Below, piece by piece: positions 34,756 through 42,880 of a DNA stretch of 64,000 nt. The DNA lies in contig CAVRJC010000007.1 of assembly GCA_963721435.1 (NCBI GenBank), positions 124,001 through 188,000 on the forward strand, written 5' to 3'. Within the stretch, counting starts at the first letter, position 1, and the number at the start of each line of letters is the position of its first letter. The position numbers and the translations under genes are program-made. The notes below the pieces were generated by a model. It saw only the letters and a list, made by a program, of their open reading frames with translations. It was not told the origin of the DNA and ran no database searches. Source of the DNA: CAVRJC01 sp963721435. Its GTDB lineage: Bacteria > Actinomycetota > Acidimicrobiia > IMCC26256 > DASPTH01.

Positions 34756-35097
34756 CTAGAGACCGGCGCAGTTGGCCGGGTTGGCCGTGACCACACCCGT
34801 GTTGCTGGTGCTGATCGTGTAGCCGGAGCCGTTGGGAGCGCTCCGAAGCAGCTTGGCGGTCACCAGCGCCGCGACACTTGCAGCGTAGGTTCCGTTGCCG
34901 AGGTTGGATCCGGCGTAGTACGCCTCCTGCGCGGTCTCGACCGTCTTGAGGTCGGACTTGCATGCCGACGCCTTGCCCTTGTCGGTGATCCCGCCCACCG
35001 CGAACACGACGACCGCAGCAAGGACCCCGAGGATCACGATGACGATGAGGAGCTCGATGAGGGTGAAGCCACCTTCACCAGCTCGCTTCTTGCGCAT
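34756..35097 (-). CDS. Type IV pilin-like prepilin
   Basis: A 113-residue prepilin with a short basic leader, the prepilin-peptidase site GEGG^FTLIELLIVIVILGVL (cleavage before Phe11, Glu at mature position 5) and a hydrophobic helix, then a small globular part with two Cys (ASACKSDLKTVETAQEAYY; NPANCAGL) that could form a disulfide. It should assemble into a type IV or Com/Tad-like filament after cleavage by a peptidase encoded elsewhere. ATG 35097 has AGGAAG upstream; a TTG at 35112 is also possible. No other pilus gene is adjacent. Confidence 0.92.
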   Translation of the reverse strand: MRKKRAGEGGFTLIELLIVIVILGVLAAVVVFAVGGITDKGKASACKSDLKTVETAQEAYYAGSNLGNGTYAASVAALVTAKLLRSAPNGSGYTISTSNTGVVTANPANCAGL

Positions 35098-35340
35098 GGC
35101 TTCCTGCAACACTGATCTTTCCTCCCGTGTCTGCGCCGCTGCCGAATTGCATGCAAGCTGGCGACGTGGCCGCTTTCGCCCGCCAATTCGGATCGGCGTG
35201 CGGCATCCCAGTCTTGACAGTGATTCGACGAACGCCTCTCGGGAAGACCCAACACCGCCCGAAGCCCGCGCCTGACGCCCGGTACGTGAGTTCTGGCTGA
35301 GCCGTCGAGCACGAACAGGGGCCGGGACTTTCAGGGTGGA

Positions 35341-35369
35341 TTGACTAAGTCGGGGACTAAGTCTAGGCT
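35341..35369 (+). promoter_or_regulatory. Toxin-antitoxin promoter overlapped by two operator repeats
   Basis: TTGACT (35341-35346), a 17-base spacer and TAGGCT (35364-35369) form a sigma70-like promoter. The spacer carries two identical 9-bp near-palindromes GACTAAGTC at 35343-35351 and 35355-35363, 12 bases apart, the layout expected for autorepression by the antitoxin. Transcription would start at about 35376, the A of the antitoxin ATG, so the message appears leaderless. Confidence 0.65.
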
Positions 35370-35375
35370 GGCACG

Positions 35376-35605
35376 ATGCCGGAGGTCGGTGTCCACGAGG
35401 CCAAGACCCATCTGTCGCGGTTGCTCCGCCAGGTCATGGCCGGGTCCGAGGTCGTCATCACGCGCGGCGGGACCCGATCGCGCGACTCGTGCCGGTCGAC
35501 TCGGCCCGCCACCGCGTGCTCGGCAGTGACGAAGGCGTCTACGAGGTTCCCGACGACTTCGACGCCCCGCTGCCCGACGACGTGCTGGCCGACTTCGAAC
35601 GTTGA
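35376..35605 (+). CDS. Type II antitoxin (Phd/YefM-like), frameshifted
   Basis: A short protein starting MPEVGVHEAKTHLSRLLRQV, the DNA-binding half of Phd/YefM antitoxins (V-x-EAK-x-x-LS-x-LL). The frame slips near 35470 (one base missing in the run GGCGGGACCCG), after which DPIARLVPVDSARHRVLG and the acidic, toxin-binding tail DDFDAPLPDDVLADFER follow. It should neutralise the PIN toxin and repress its own promoter at the two GACTAAGTC sites. Its TGA overlaps the toxin TTG as TTGA. A one-base sequence error is the simplest reading, since both halves are conserved. Confidence 0.82.
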
Positions 35606-35994
35606 CACTGCTGCTCGACACTCATGTCTGGCTGTGGATGCTCACGTCACCCCAGCGGCTCGCGGTCGCGGCGCGGCAACTCGTCCAGGACGAAAGCACG
35701 AACCTCCTGCTCTCCGCTGCGAGCTCGTGGGAGATTGCGATCAAGTACGCGCTCGGTCGATTGCCGCTCCCGGAACCACCCGAGCTCTACGTGCCGGAGC
35801 GCATGCACACCACCGGTGTCGATGCTCTGCCCGTCATGCATGCACACGCGTTGCGGGTCAGCGTCCTCGAGCGCCACCACCGCGACCCGTTCGACCGCCT
35901 GCTCGTTGCCCAGTCACAGGTCGAAGGTGTGCCGCTGCTGACCGCGGACCCGATCTTCGAGCGCTACAGCATCGAGGTCGTTCCCGCGGCGTGA
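35602..35994 (+). CDS. vapC: PIN-domain toxin ribonuclease (VapC-like)
   Basis: A 130-residue PIN nuclease, the toxin of a type II pair. Acidic metal-site residues are visible: Asp6 in LLLDTHVWLWML, Glu in SSWEIAIKYALG near residue 44, Asp in HHRDPFDRLLVAQSQ near 96, and Asp in LLTADPIF near 115. The WEIAIK and H-x-DPFDR motifs are those of the Sll0205-type subfamily. It should cleave a tRNA or other RNA when antitoxin is lost. TTG 35602 overlaps the antitoxin stop, giving translational coupling. Confidence 0.9.
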   Translation: MTLLLDTHVWLWMLTSPQRLAVAARQLVQDESTNLLLSAASSWEIAIKYALGRLPLPEPPELYVPERMHTTGVDALPVMHAHALRVSVLERHHRDPFDRLLVAQSQVEGVPLLTADPIFERYSIEVVPAA

Positions 35995-36043
35995 TCACCA
36001 GCTGATCCGCGGCGCGGCCGGTCGGGTCGTGCGAGGATGCGGC

Positions 36044-36982
36044 GTGTTCGTGAACCGGGTGACCGAGATGCTCGGGGTCGAGATCCCGATCGTCCAGGCG
36101 CCGATGGGGTGGATCGCCCGGTCGGCCCTCGCGTCGGCGGTGTCGAACGCGGGAGCGATGGGGATCATCGAGACCGGTTCGGGCGAGCTCGACGCCATCC
36201 GTGACGAGATCGCCCGCATGCGGGACCTCACCGAGAAGCCGTTCGGGGTGAACATCGCGCAGGCATTCGTGCGCGACGACTCGATCGTCGACTTCGTCAT
36301 CGACCAGGGCGTGCGGTTCGTGACCACGTCGGCGGGCGACCCGAACCGCTACACCGCGTTGCTCAAGGACGCCGGTCTCACCGTCTTCCACGTCGTGCCC
36401 ACCTTGAAAGCGGCGCAGAAGGCGGCCGACGCGGGAGTCGACGGCCTCATCGTCGAAGGCGGTGAAGGCGGCGGTTACAAGAGCCCCCGCCCCGTGATGA
36501 CGATGGTGCTCCTCCCGCTCGTCGTGTCGAAGATCGACCTCCCGATCGTGGCAGCCGGCGGCTTCATGGACGGCGCGACGATGGCGGCCGCGCTCGCGCT
36601 CGGCGCCGAAGGTGTGCAGATGGGTACGCGGATGGTCTCGACGGTCGAGTCGCCGATCCACGACAACTGGAAGCAGGCGATCATCGCGGCGGAGGCGACC
36701 GACACCGTGTTCCTCAACCAGCACACGTCGCCCGCGATGCGTGCGCTCCGCACCGAGTACTCGACCGCGCTCGAGTTCGACCACGAGCAGAACGCAATGG
36801 CGCAGTTCGGCGACATCGCCGCCGTCTATTTCGAAGGCGACCTCTCGGCGGGCATCGCGCTGTCGGGCCAGGTCGCGGGCCGCATCGACGACGTCCGTCC
36901 CGTCGCCGACGTCATCGGCGAGTGCGCGCGCGACTGCCTCGCCGTGATCGCCGAGCTCAACGCGCGCTACTGCTCGGGCTGA
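36044..36982 (+). CDS. Nitronate monooxygenase-family flavoprotein
   Basis: A 312-residue FMN TIM-barrel enzyme of the NMO (2-nitropropane dioxygenase-like) family. It has MLGVEIPIVQAPMGWIARSA at the start, VNAG-like SNAGAMGIIETGSG, the phosphate-binding GGEGGGYKSPRP near residue 150, and AAGGFMDGATMAAALALGAE with QMGTRM near 185. It oxidises alkyl nitronates or related compounds, or acts as an enoyl reductase-like protein. GTG 36044 has GAGGA upstream; GTG 36029 is a longer option. It ends 35 bases before the regulator gene. Confidence 0.9.
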   Translation: MFVNRVTEMLGVEIPIVQAPMGWIARSALASAVSNAGAMGIIETGSGELDAIRDEIARMRDLTEKPFGVNIAQAFVRDDSIVDFVIDQGVRFVTTSAGDPNRYTALLKDAGLTVFHVVPTLKAAQKAADAGVDGLIVEGGEGGGYKSPRPVMTMVLLPLVVSKIDLPIVAAGGFMDGATMAAALALGAEGVQMGTRMVSTVESPIHDNWKQAIIAAEATDTVFLNQHTSPAMRALRTEYSTALEFDHEQNAMAQFGDIAAVYFEGDLSAGIALSGQVAGRIDDVRPVADVIGECARDCLAVIAELNARYCSG

Positions 36983-37017
36983 CCGGGCACCGCGGAACGG
37001 GACGAGGGAGGGAGCGC

Positions 37018-39778
37018 GTGGCCAATCTGCCGTCGGGGACGTTGACGTTCCTCTTCACCGACCTCGAGGGCTCGACGCGTCTCTGGGAGCTGCACCCCGA
37101 CGCGATGCAGGGCGCGCTGGCGCGTCACGACGCGATCTTGCGCGACGCGGTCGCTCGCAGCGGCGGTCAGATCGTGAAGTCGACGGGTGACGGCGTGCAC
37201 GCCGCGTTCTCCGGAGCCGAAGGGGCGTTGCTCGCCGCGCACGACGCGCAGGTCGAGCTCGATCGCGCCGACTGGCCCGACACCGGCCCGTTGCGCGTGC
37301 GCATGGGCGTGCACACCGGGTTCGCGGAGCTTCGTGACGGCGACTACTTCGGGACCACGGTCAACCGTGCCGCGCGCCTCATGGCGGTGGCGCACGGAGG
37401 TCAGGTCGTGACGTCGCTCGCGACCGCGGAGCTCGTGCGCGACGACCTCCCCGAGCCGCTGGGGCTCGAGTATCTCGGCGAGCACCGCCTGCCCGACCTC
37501 GGGCGCGCCGAGCGCGTGTATCAGCTCACGGCACCCGATCTCGACGACGAGTTCCCGCCGCTGCGCTCGCTCGACGCGTTCCCCGGCAACCTCGGGTCGC
37601 AGCTCACGTCGCTCGTCGGGCGCGAACGCGAGCTGGAGTCGCTCGGCACCGCGATGCGCGCGTCGCGTCTCGTGACCCTCACCGGCGTCGGCGGAGTCGG
37701 CAAGACCCGGCTCGCGAATCACGTCGCCGCGCTCGTCGTGAAGCGGTTCCGCGACGGCGCGTGGTTCTGTGAGCTCGCCGCCGCGAACGACGAGGAATCC
37801 ATGCTGCAGCTCATCGGCGCCGCCCTCGGCGTGAGCCCGCATCCGTCTTCCACCGTCGAAGGCAGCATCCTCGACTGGCTCCGCCCGAAGCGTGTCCTGC
37901 TGGTCCTCGACAACTGCGAGCACCTGATCGACGACGCGGGCCGGTTCGCCGAGAACGTCCTCTTCAACTGCCCGGGCGTGCGCATCCTCGCGACGAGCCG
38001 CGAGGGGCTCGGCATCGAAGGCGAGCAGATCGTCGCGCTCCGTTCACTGTCGGTGCCCAGCGCGGCGACGACCGTCGACGCGATCGGCGCGAGTGACGCC
38101 GTCACGCTGTTCGTCGAACGCGCCCGTGCCGTGCGCGCCGACTTCGCGATCGAACCCGGCAACGTCGCCGCGGTCGCGGAGATCTGCCGCCGGCTCGACG
38201 GCATCCCGTTGGCGATCGAGCTCGCGGCGGCGCGGGTCGTCGCCATGACCCCGGGGGAGATCGCGAACCTGCTCGACGAGCGCTTCCGGCTGCTCACGGG
38301 CGGGCGACGCACCGCGGTCGAGCGTCACCAGACGCTGCGCCGCACCGTCGACTGGTCGTACTCGTTGCTCGACGAGCCGGAGCGCATGGTGTTCGATCGG
38401 CTCGGCGTGTTCGCCGGCACCTTCGACTCGGCTGCCGCCACCGCGATCGCCGCGGGCGAGGGCGTCGAAGCGTGGGACGTCGTCGACGCGCTCGCGGGTC
38501 TGGTTGCGAAGTCGATGGTGATCGCCGACGAGTCGGGTGTCGAGACCACCCGGTACCACGTGCTGGAAACCCTGCGGCAGTACGCGCGCGAGCGGCTCGA
38601 GGAGCACGGTGGCACCGACCCGTGGCGCCGTCGCCACGCCGAGTACTACGCGGCCTTCGCGGAAGCGATGGCGCCGGGCCTCGCGGGGCCCGAAGACTGG
38701 GCGTGGCGCCGGCGTGTGCGCACCGAGCTCGACAACCTGCGGAGCGCGGTCACGTGGGCCCTCGACTCCGGTGATGATGCGGACGCGGCGTTCGCGCTCC
38801 GCATCATCGCAGCACTCGTCAACGAGGTCAGCCTCGACCGTGCCGCGGGGATCGGCGCGTGGGCCGAGCGCGCGCTCGGGGCGGCCGAGGACGCGACGCC
38901 GGTGCTGCGCAGCGCGGTGTTCGCGGGCGCGGGCATGAAGGCGTTCATGCGCGGCGATCTCGCGCGCGCTCGCAACCTCTCCGAGGACGCGCTGCGCGAC
39001 GCTCTTCCCGCGGACCTGCCCGGGGTCATGCTGGCGTACGTCACGCGCGCGGTCGTCGCGCTGACGCAGTCGGAGTACGAGACGGCGTACGCGATCGTCG
39101 ACGAAGGCCGTCGCAGTCTCGAGCGCGGGGAGGGCACGGCGGTGGCCGCGATGCTGCACGCGGTCGCCGCGATCGCGCACAACGCCGGGGGTGACTCCGA
39201 GGCCGCGCGCACCGAAGCGGAAGCCGGCGTCGCGATCGCACGCGAGCTGCGGCACTCCTCGGCGCTCGCGACCGCGCTCAGCGCACTGGGGCAGGCCCGT
39301 CTCCGCGACGACCCCGACGCAGCGCTGCTCGCGCTCGAGGAGAGCCAGGCACTGGTGCGATCCGGCGCGACCGACGTGATGTTCGCCAACACGTCGATGC
39401 AGATCGCACGACTTCGGGCACAGCGTCGGTGACGTCGCAGGAGGGCTCGAAGCCCTGCGGGAAGGTGTCCGGCACGCCTCCGACGCCGGTGACCGGGTGT
39501 ACCTCGCGGGTCTGATGCAGTACGCGGTGGCGATCTTCGCCGAGCTCGGCTACGTGGAGCCGGCGACGGTCGTGGCCGGACTCGTCGACGAGAAGGGCTT
39601 CCACCATTTCGTCGGCGTGGAAGCGGGGGAGTGGCAGCACGTGCTCGAGACCGCGCGCGACGCGCTCGGCGAGGCTCGGTTCGCCGAAGCCCTCGCGCAG
39701 GGTGCGGCGATGACGCTCGACGACGCCGTCGACTACATCCTCGACACGCTCGCGACCCTGTTCGAATCAGTGGGTTGA
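37018..39778 (+). CDS. Adenylate/guanylate cyclase-domain AfsR/LuxR-type ATPase regulator, one frameshift
   Basis: A large multidomain signalling protein of about 920 residues. Residues 1-170 are a class III cyclase domain (GTLTFLFTDLEGSTRLWE; GGQIVKSTGDGVHAAFSGAE), keeping the two metal Asp residues. Residues 190-560 are an NB-ARC/STAND ATPase with P-loop LTGVGGVGKTRLANHVAAL, Walker B VLLVLDNCEHL and LATSREGLGI. The rest is TPR-like helices. The frame breaks near 39412; downstream GGLEALREGVRHASDAGDR continues the same helical repeat to 39778. It may sense a ligand and make or bind a cyclic nucleotide. GTG 37018 follows GAGGGAGGG. Confidence 0.87.
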
Positions 39779-39800
39779 CCAACCAAGGGAGGGAACCGAA

Positions 39801-39977
39801 ATGATCAAAGGGCTTCTGATCGGGATCGTGATCTTCTTGATCGGCACGTTTCCGGCGACATGGCTGCTGATGCTGTTCCTCGGCAACGTGCACGTCAACG
39901 TCTCCTACTGGGGCGCGCTGCCCCTCGGCGCGTTGGTGTCGGTGCTGCTCGGCGGGGTCACTGCGCAGTTCGACTGA
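39801..39977 (+). CDS. Small two-helix membrane protein
   Basis: A 58-residue ORF with a very good ribosome site (AGGGAGGGAACCGAA before the ATG). The product begins MIKGLLIGIVIFLIGTFPAT and continues LLMLFLGNVHVNVSYWG, then a second hydrophobic helix (LGALVSVLLGGVTAQF). No family is recognised. It follows the regulator gene by 22 bases and overlaps the convergent gene by 20 bases. Its start signal and hydrophobic pattern make it likely to be real. Confidence 0.65.
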   Translation: MIKGLLIGIVIFLIGTFPATWLLMLFLGNVHVNVSYWGALPLGALVSVLLGGVTAQFD

Positions 39978-40371
39978 GCCCGTCGAGCACCGCAGCCGGG
40001 ACCACGAACCGCCAGCCCTGGTCGGCGAGTGCCGCGCGCGATACCCGGACGCTCCCGAGGTCGACGCCGGCGGACGAGAACGAGAAGACCCACGACGATC
40101 CCTGATCGAACAGATCGTGGACAGTGTGGGTGGACGCGGGCTCGACCGTGCCGAGGAGTTGCACGCCGTCGTCGGTGCTCGAGCTCACGGCGACGGTGAT
40201 CGGTGTCTCGCCGCGATTGACGATCGCGACGTGACGCACACGCGCGGGCTCCGCGACGAGCAGCGTCGCGGACGCGAGCACGAGCACCGCGAGCAGGATC
40301 GCCAGAACAGGGATGAAGCGGCGGAACGATCGTTGGGGCGCGTGTGGGCGCGCAATGGTCACGTTGGTCAC
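39958..40371 (-). CDS. Hypothetical single-pass membrane protein
   Basis: A 137-residue protein with a short basic N-terminus, one transmembrane helix near residues 19-42 (FIPVLAILLAVLVLASATLL) and an extracytoplasmic beta-rich domain (RHVAIVNRGETPITVAVSSS; WVFSFSSAGVDLGSVRVSR). No family is recognised. GTG 40371 is chosen, with GGGG upstream; longer frames are not plausible. It forms a minus-strand pair with the next two-helix protein, 29 bases away, and both may act in the envelope. Confidence 0.6.
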   Translation of the reverse strand: MTNVTIARPHAPQRSFRRFIPVLAILLAVLVLASATLLVAEPARVRHVAIVNRGETPITVAVSSSTDDGVQLLGTVEPASTHTVHDLFDQGSSWVFSFSSAGVDLGSVRVSRAALADQGWRFVVPAAVLDGLSRTAQ

Positions 40372-40400
40372 GAGGACCCCTTTCGCGAGGGAGGATTCCG

Positions 40401-40778
40401 CTAGAGCGCGGACGCGAAGGCCGTGACCAGAGGTGGCGCGCGCGCCGGGGCGCGCGTGGTGAGTGGAGCAGCGACGCGGTGTCGACGCCGGTGCGCCGAC
40501 AGCCATTGGCACGCCGCGACGAGTATCGCCGCGGCCGCGAGCGCGGCCCACGGGAGATCGAAGCGCCGAGCATCGGACGAGCTGGTGTGCGAGTCGAAGC
40601 TTGGGAGCTCGGCGGTGACGACCGCGTTGTCGCGGGTGATCGTGACCCGTTCGTGCCGCCCGAGACGGTCGAGCGCGGTCGGGGGGGTGGCGAGGCGGCC
40701 GAACAGTGTCGGCGTGGCGACCCCGAATGCGGCGACGCCCAGCACGAGCGCGAGCACGAGAGCGCGGCGGCGACCCAT
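40401..40778 (-). CDS. Hypothetical two-helix membrane protein
   Basis: A 125-residue protein with an N-terminal helix (RALVLALVLGVAAFGVATPT), an external loop of about 45 residues (RLGRHERVTITRDNAVVTAE) and a second helix (LPWAALAAAAILVAACQWLS), ending in a basic cytoplasmic tail. No family is recognised. It is the first gene of the pair with 39958-40371. ATG 40778 is the likely start; a TTG sits two codons before it. Confidence 0.55.
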   Translation of the reverse strand: MGRRRALVLALVLGVAAFGVATPTLFGRLATPPTALDRLGRHERVTITRDNAVVTAELPSFDSHTSSSDARRFDLPWAALAAAAILVAACQWLSAHRRRHRVAAPLTTRAPARAPPLVTAFASAL

Positions 40779-40914
40779 CCGCAATTCTTACCCGCGCCGT
40801 CTCCGTTCGAGACATCCTGCCCCCCAGTGCTGCCGCTGGACGCGAGGGAGGTCCCTGGCTCTCGCTGAGCGGTCTGTGATAATCACGCGCGCACGCGACC
40901 GGGGAGGGAACCTC

Positions 40915-41682
40915 ATGTCGAGAGTGGCGAGAATTCTGATCGCCGAAGCAATTGGTACGGCGATCCTCGTGCTGGGTGGTCCGGGGAGCGCCATGATCGC
41001 GACCGGGACCTTTGGCGGCCCACCTTCAACGATCGGCAGGCTTGGGGTCGCGCTCGCATTCGGCCTGAGCCTCCTCTGCGCGGCCTATCTCTTCGGGCAC
41101 ATCTCGGGTTGTCACATCAATCCGGCGGTCACCATCGGGATGTGGGCGCTGAAGCGCACTGAAGGCCGGGAAGTACCCGCATACATCGTCGGGCAGCTCA
41201 TCGGTGCCGCACTCGCCGGCCTCGCGCTGTTCGGTATCTTCGAGTCCAGCGACACCGTCGCAAAGAGCAAGCTCGGATCGCAGGCGATCTTCTCGGGAGC
41301 GTCGAACGGCTACGACACCCATTCGCCTGCCGGCTTCGCGCTGGCGGCGGTGATCATCACCGAGGTGCTGTTCACCGCGCTGTTCGTCCTCGTGATCGCC
41401 GGCACCACGCGCAAGTCGGCGATCGTCGGATTCGCAGGGATCCCGATCGGACTCATGCTCGCACTCATCCACCTCGTGACGATCCCGATCGACAACACGA
41501 GCGTGAACCCCGCGCGGAGTTTCGGTACTGCGATCTTCGCCAACAGCTGGGCACTCGAGCAGCTGTGGGTGTTCATCGTGTTCCCGATTGTCGGCGGGCT
41601 CATCGGCGCGCTGATCTGGCGCCTCATCACCACGAAGGAAGATGAGGGCGCAGTCGAGACCGAGGTTGTGGCTCAGAGCTGA
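40915..41682 (+). CDS. MIP-family channel (aquaporin-like)
   Basis: A 255-residue six-helix channel. Both pore boxes are intact: GCHINPAVTIG after helix 2 and NTSVNPARSFG after helix 5, the latter with the Arg of the selectivity filter. The His of FGHISG precedes the first box, as in AqpZ-type water channels. It should allow passive flow of water and perhaps small neutral solutes. GGGGAGGGAACCTC precedes ATG 40915. Its end overlaps the convergent alcohol dehydrogenase by 10 bases. Confidence 0.94.
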   Translation: MSRVARILIAEAIGTAILVLGGPGSAMIATGTFGGPPSTIGRLGVALAFGLSLLCAAYLFGHISGCHINPAVTIGMWALKRTEGREVPAYIVGQLIGAALAGLALFGIFESSDTVAKSKLGSQAIFSGASNGYDTHSPAGFALAAVIITEVLFTALFVLVIAGTTRKSAIVGFAGIPIGLMLALIHLVTIPIDNTSVNPARSFGTAIFANSWALEQLWVFIVFPIVGGLIGALIWRLITTKEDEGAVETEVVAQS

Positions 41683-42791
41683 TAGTTGATGACGGAACGG
41701 GCGACTTCGCCGCGCTCCATCGCGGCGAAGGCCTCGTTCACGTCGTCGAGGTCGATCGTGCGTGACACGAGCTCGTCGAGCATGAGGGTGCCGTCGCGGT
41801 AGCGCTCGATCAGGCGCGGGATGTCTCGCTGGGGATCGGACGACCCGTACCAGCAGCCGAGAATCTTGCGCTCCTGCAACAGCACGTCGGCGAACACCTC
41901 GATGTTCAGGAACACCTCGCGCGACGGGACGCCGACCAACACCACTTGACCGCCGCGCCGCGTCATCTTGACCGCCTGCTCGATGGTCGGCCCCAGGCCG
42001 ATGACCTCGAGGCTCACGTCGGCGCCCCGGCCTTCGGTGAGCCCGCGCACCGCGCGCACGGTGTCGCCCTCCGAGGCGTCAATGGTGTGGGTGGCGCCGA
42101 ACTGCCGGGCGAGCTCGAGCTTCGCGGGCTGCACGTCGATGGCGATGATCTGGCCCGCGCCCGCGATACGAGCGCCCTGGATCACGTTCAGGCCGACACC
42201 ACCGCATCCGATGACCGCGACGCTGTCGCCGGGTGCGATGTCGGCGGTGTTCAGCGCGGCACCGACCCCGGTGAGCACACCGCACCCGAGCAGCGCCGCG
42301 AGCTGGAGGGGGAAGTCGCCGGGGATCTTCACGACGCTGATCGCGGGCACGACGGTGAGCTCCGCGAACGTCCCGGAGAACGCCATCTGCTTGAGCTCCT
42401 CGCCATGCGACGTGGCGCGCGTCGTACCGTCGAGCAGCCCTGCCGCGCGCGACGCGCGCACCGCGACGTCACACAAGTAGGGCTGGCCGTGCACGCACCA
42501 GTAGCACTCGCCGCACTGGGGCGTCCACGAGATGACGACGTGATCACCAGGGGTGACTCCGTCGACACCGTCGCCGACCTCCTCCACGATCCCCGCGCCC
42601 TCGTGACCGAGGATCATCGGGATCGCCGCGGGGATGACGCCGTCTCGCATCGACAGGTCGGAGTGGCACACACCCGACGCGGCCATGCGCACCGAGACCT
42701 CTCCGGCCTGCGGCGGCGCGACCTCGACGTCGGTGCGGACTTCGAGCGCTTCGCCGATGGTGGCCAGGACCGCGGCCTTCACTGTGCTCAC
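41673..42791 (-). CDS. Zinc-dependent alcohol dehydrogenase (MDR superfamily)
   Basis: A 372-residue medium-chain dehydrogenase. The catalytic zinc site is SGVCHSDLSM (Cys near residue 40) with GHEGAGIVEEVG; the structural zinc lobe is CGECYWCVHGQPYLC. The NAD-binding segment is VAVIGCGGVGLNVIQGARIA near residue 190. Overall it resembles actinobacterial alcohol/aldehyde dehydrogenases of the class III or mycothiol-linked type. It oxidises an alcohol or aldehyde in the cytosol. GTG 42791 is the start. It is divergent from the glycosyltransferase gene. Confidence 0.93.
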   Translation of the reverse strand: MSTVKAAVLATIGEALEVRTDVEVAPPQAGEVSVRMAASGVCHSDLSMRDGVIPAAIPMILGHEGAGIVEEVGDGVDGVTPGDHVVISWTPQCGECYWCVHGQPYLCDVAVRASRAAGLLDGTTRATSHGEELKQMAFSGTFAELTVVPAISVVKIPGDFPLQLAALLGCGVLTGVGAALNTADIAPGDSVAVIGCGGVGLNVIQGARIAGAGQIIAIDVQPAKLELARQFGATHTIDASEGDTVRAVRGLTEGRGADVSLEVIGLGPTIEQAVKMTRRGGQVVLVGVPSREVFLNIEVFADVLLQERKILGCWYGSSDPQRDIPRLIERYRDGTLMLDELVSRTIDLDDVNEAFAAMERGEVARSVINYQL

Positions 42792-42821
42792 GCGGGGAAC
42801 CTACCGCGCCGCGCGCGCTCC

Positions 42822-42853
42822 TGAGAATCGTCTCAGACGCTCTCAGCGTTCTC
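42822..42853. promoter_or_regulatory. Possible operator between ADH and GT2 genes
   Basis: TGAGA-N4-TCTCA at 42822-42835, followed by another TCTCA at 42841-42845 and an outer GAGAATCG/CGTTCTC pairing. It lies in the 89-base divergent gap and could bind a regulator of either gene. No clear promoter boxes are seen. Confidence 0.25.
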
Positions 42854-42880
42854 TGGGAGTCGATGTGCGATCGTCCGCCC

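Noticed and set aside
34343..34963. Minus-strand open frame of 206 codons overlapping the pilin gene
   Set aside because: It is in another frame of the prepilin gene and opposite the Gly-rich gene; no domain is visible.
36029..36043. GTG 36029 as start of the nitronate monooxygenase
   Set aside because: GTG 36044 has GAGGA at suitable spacing and fits the family start better; 36029 remains possible.
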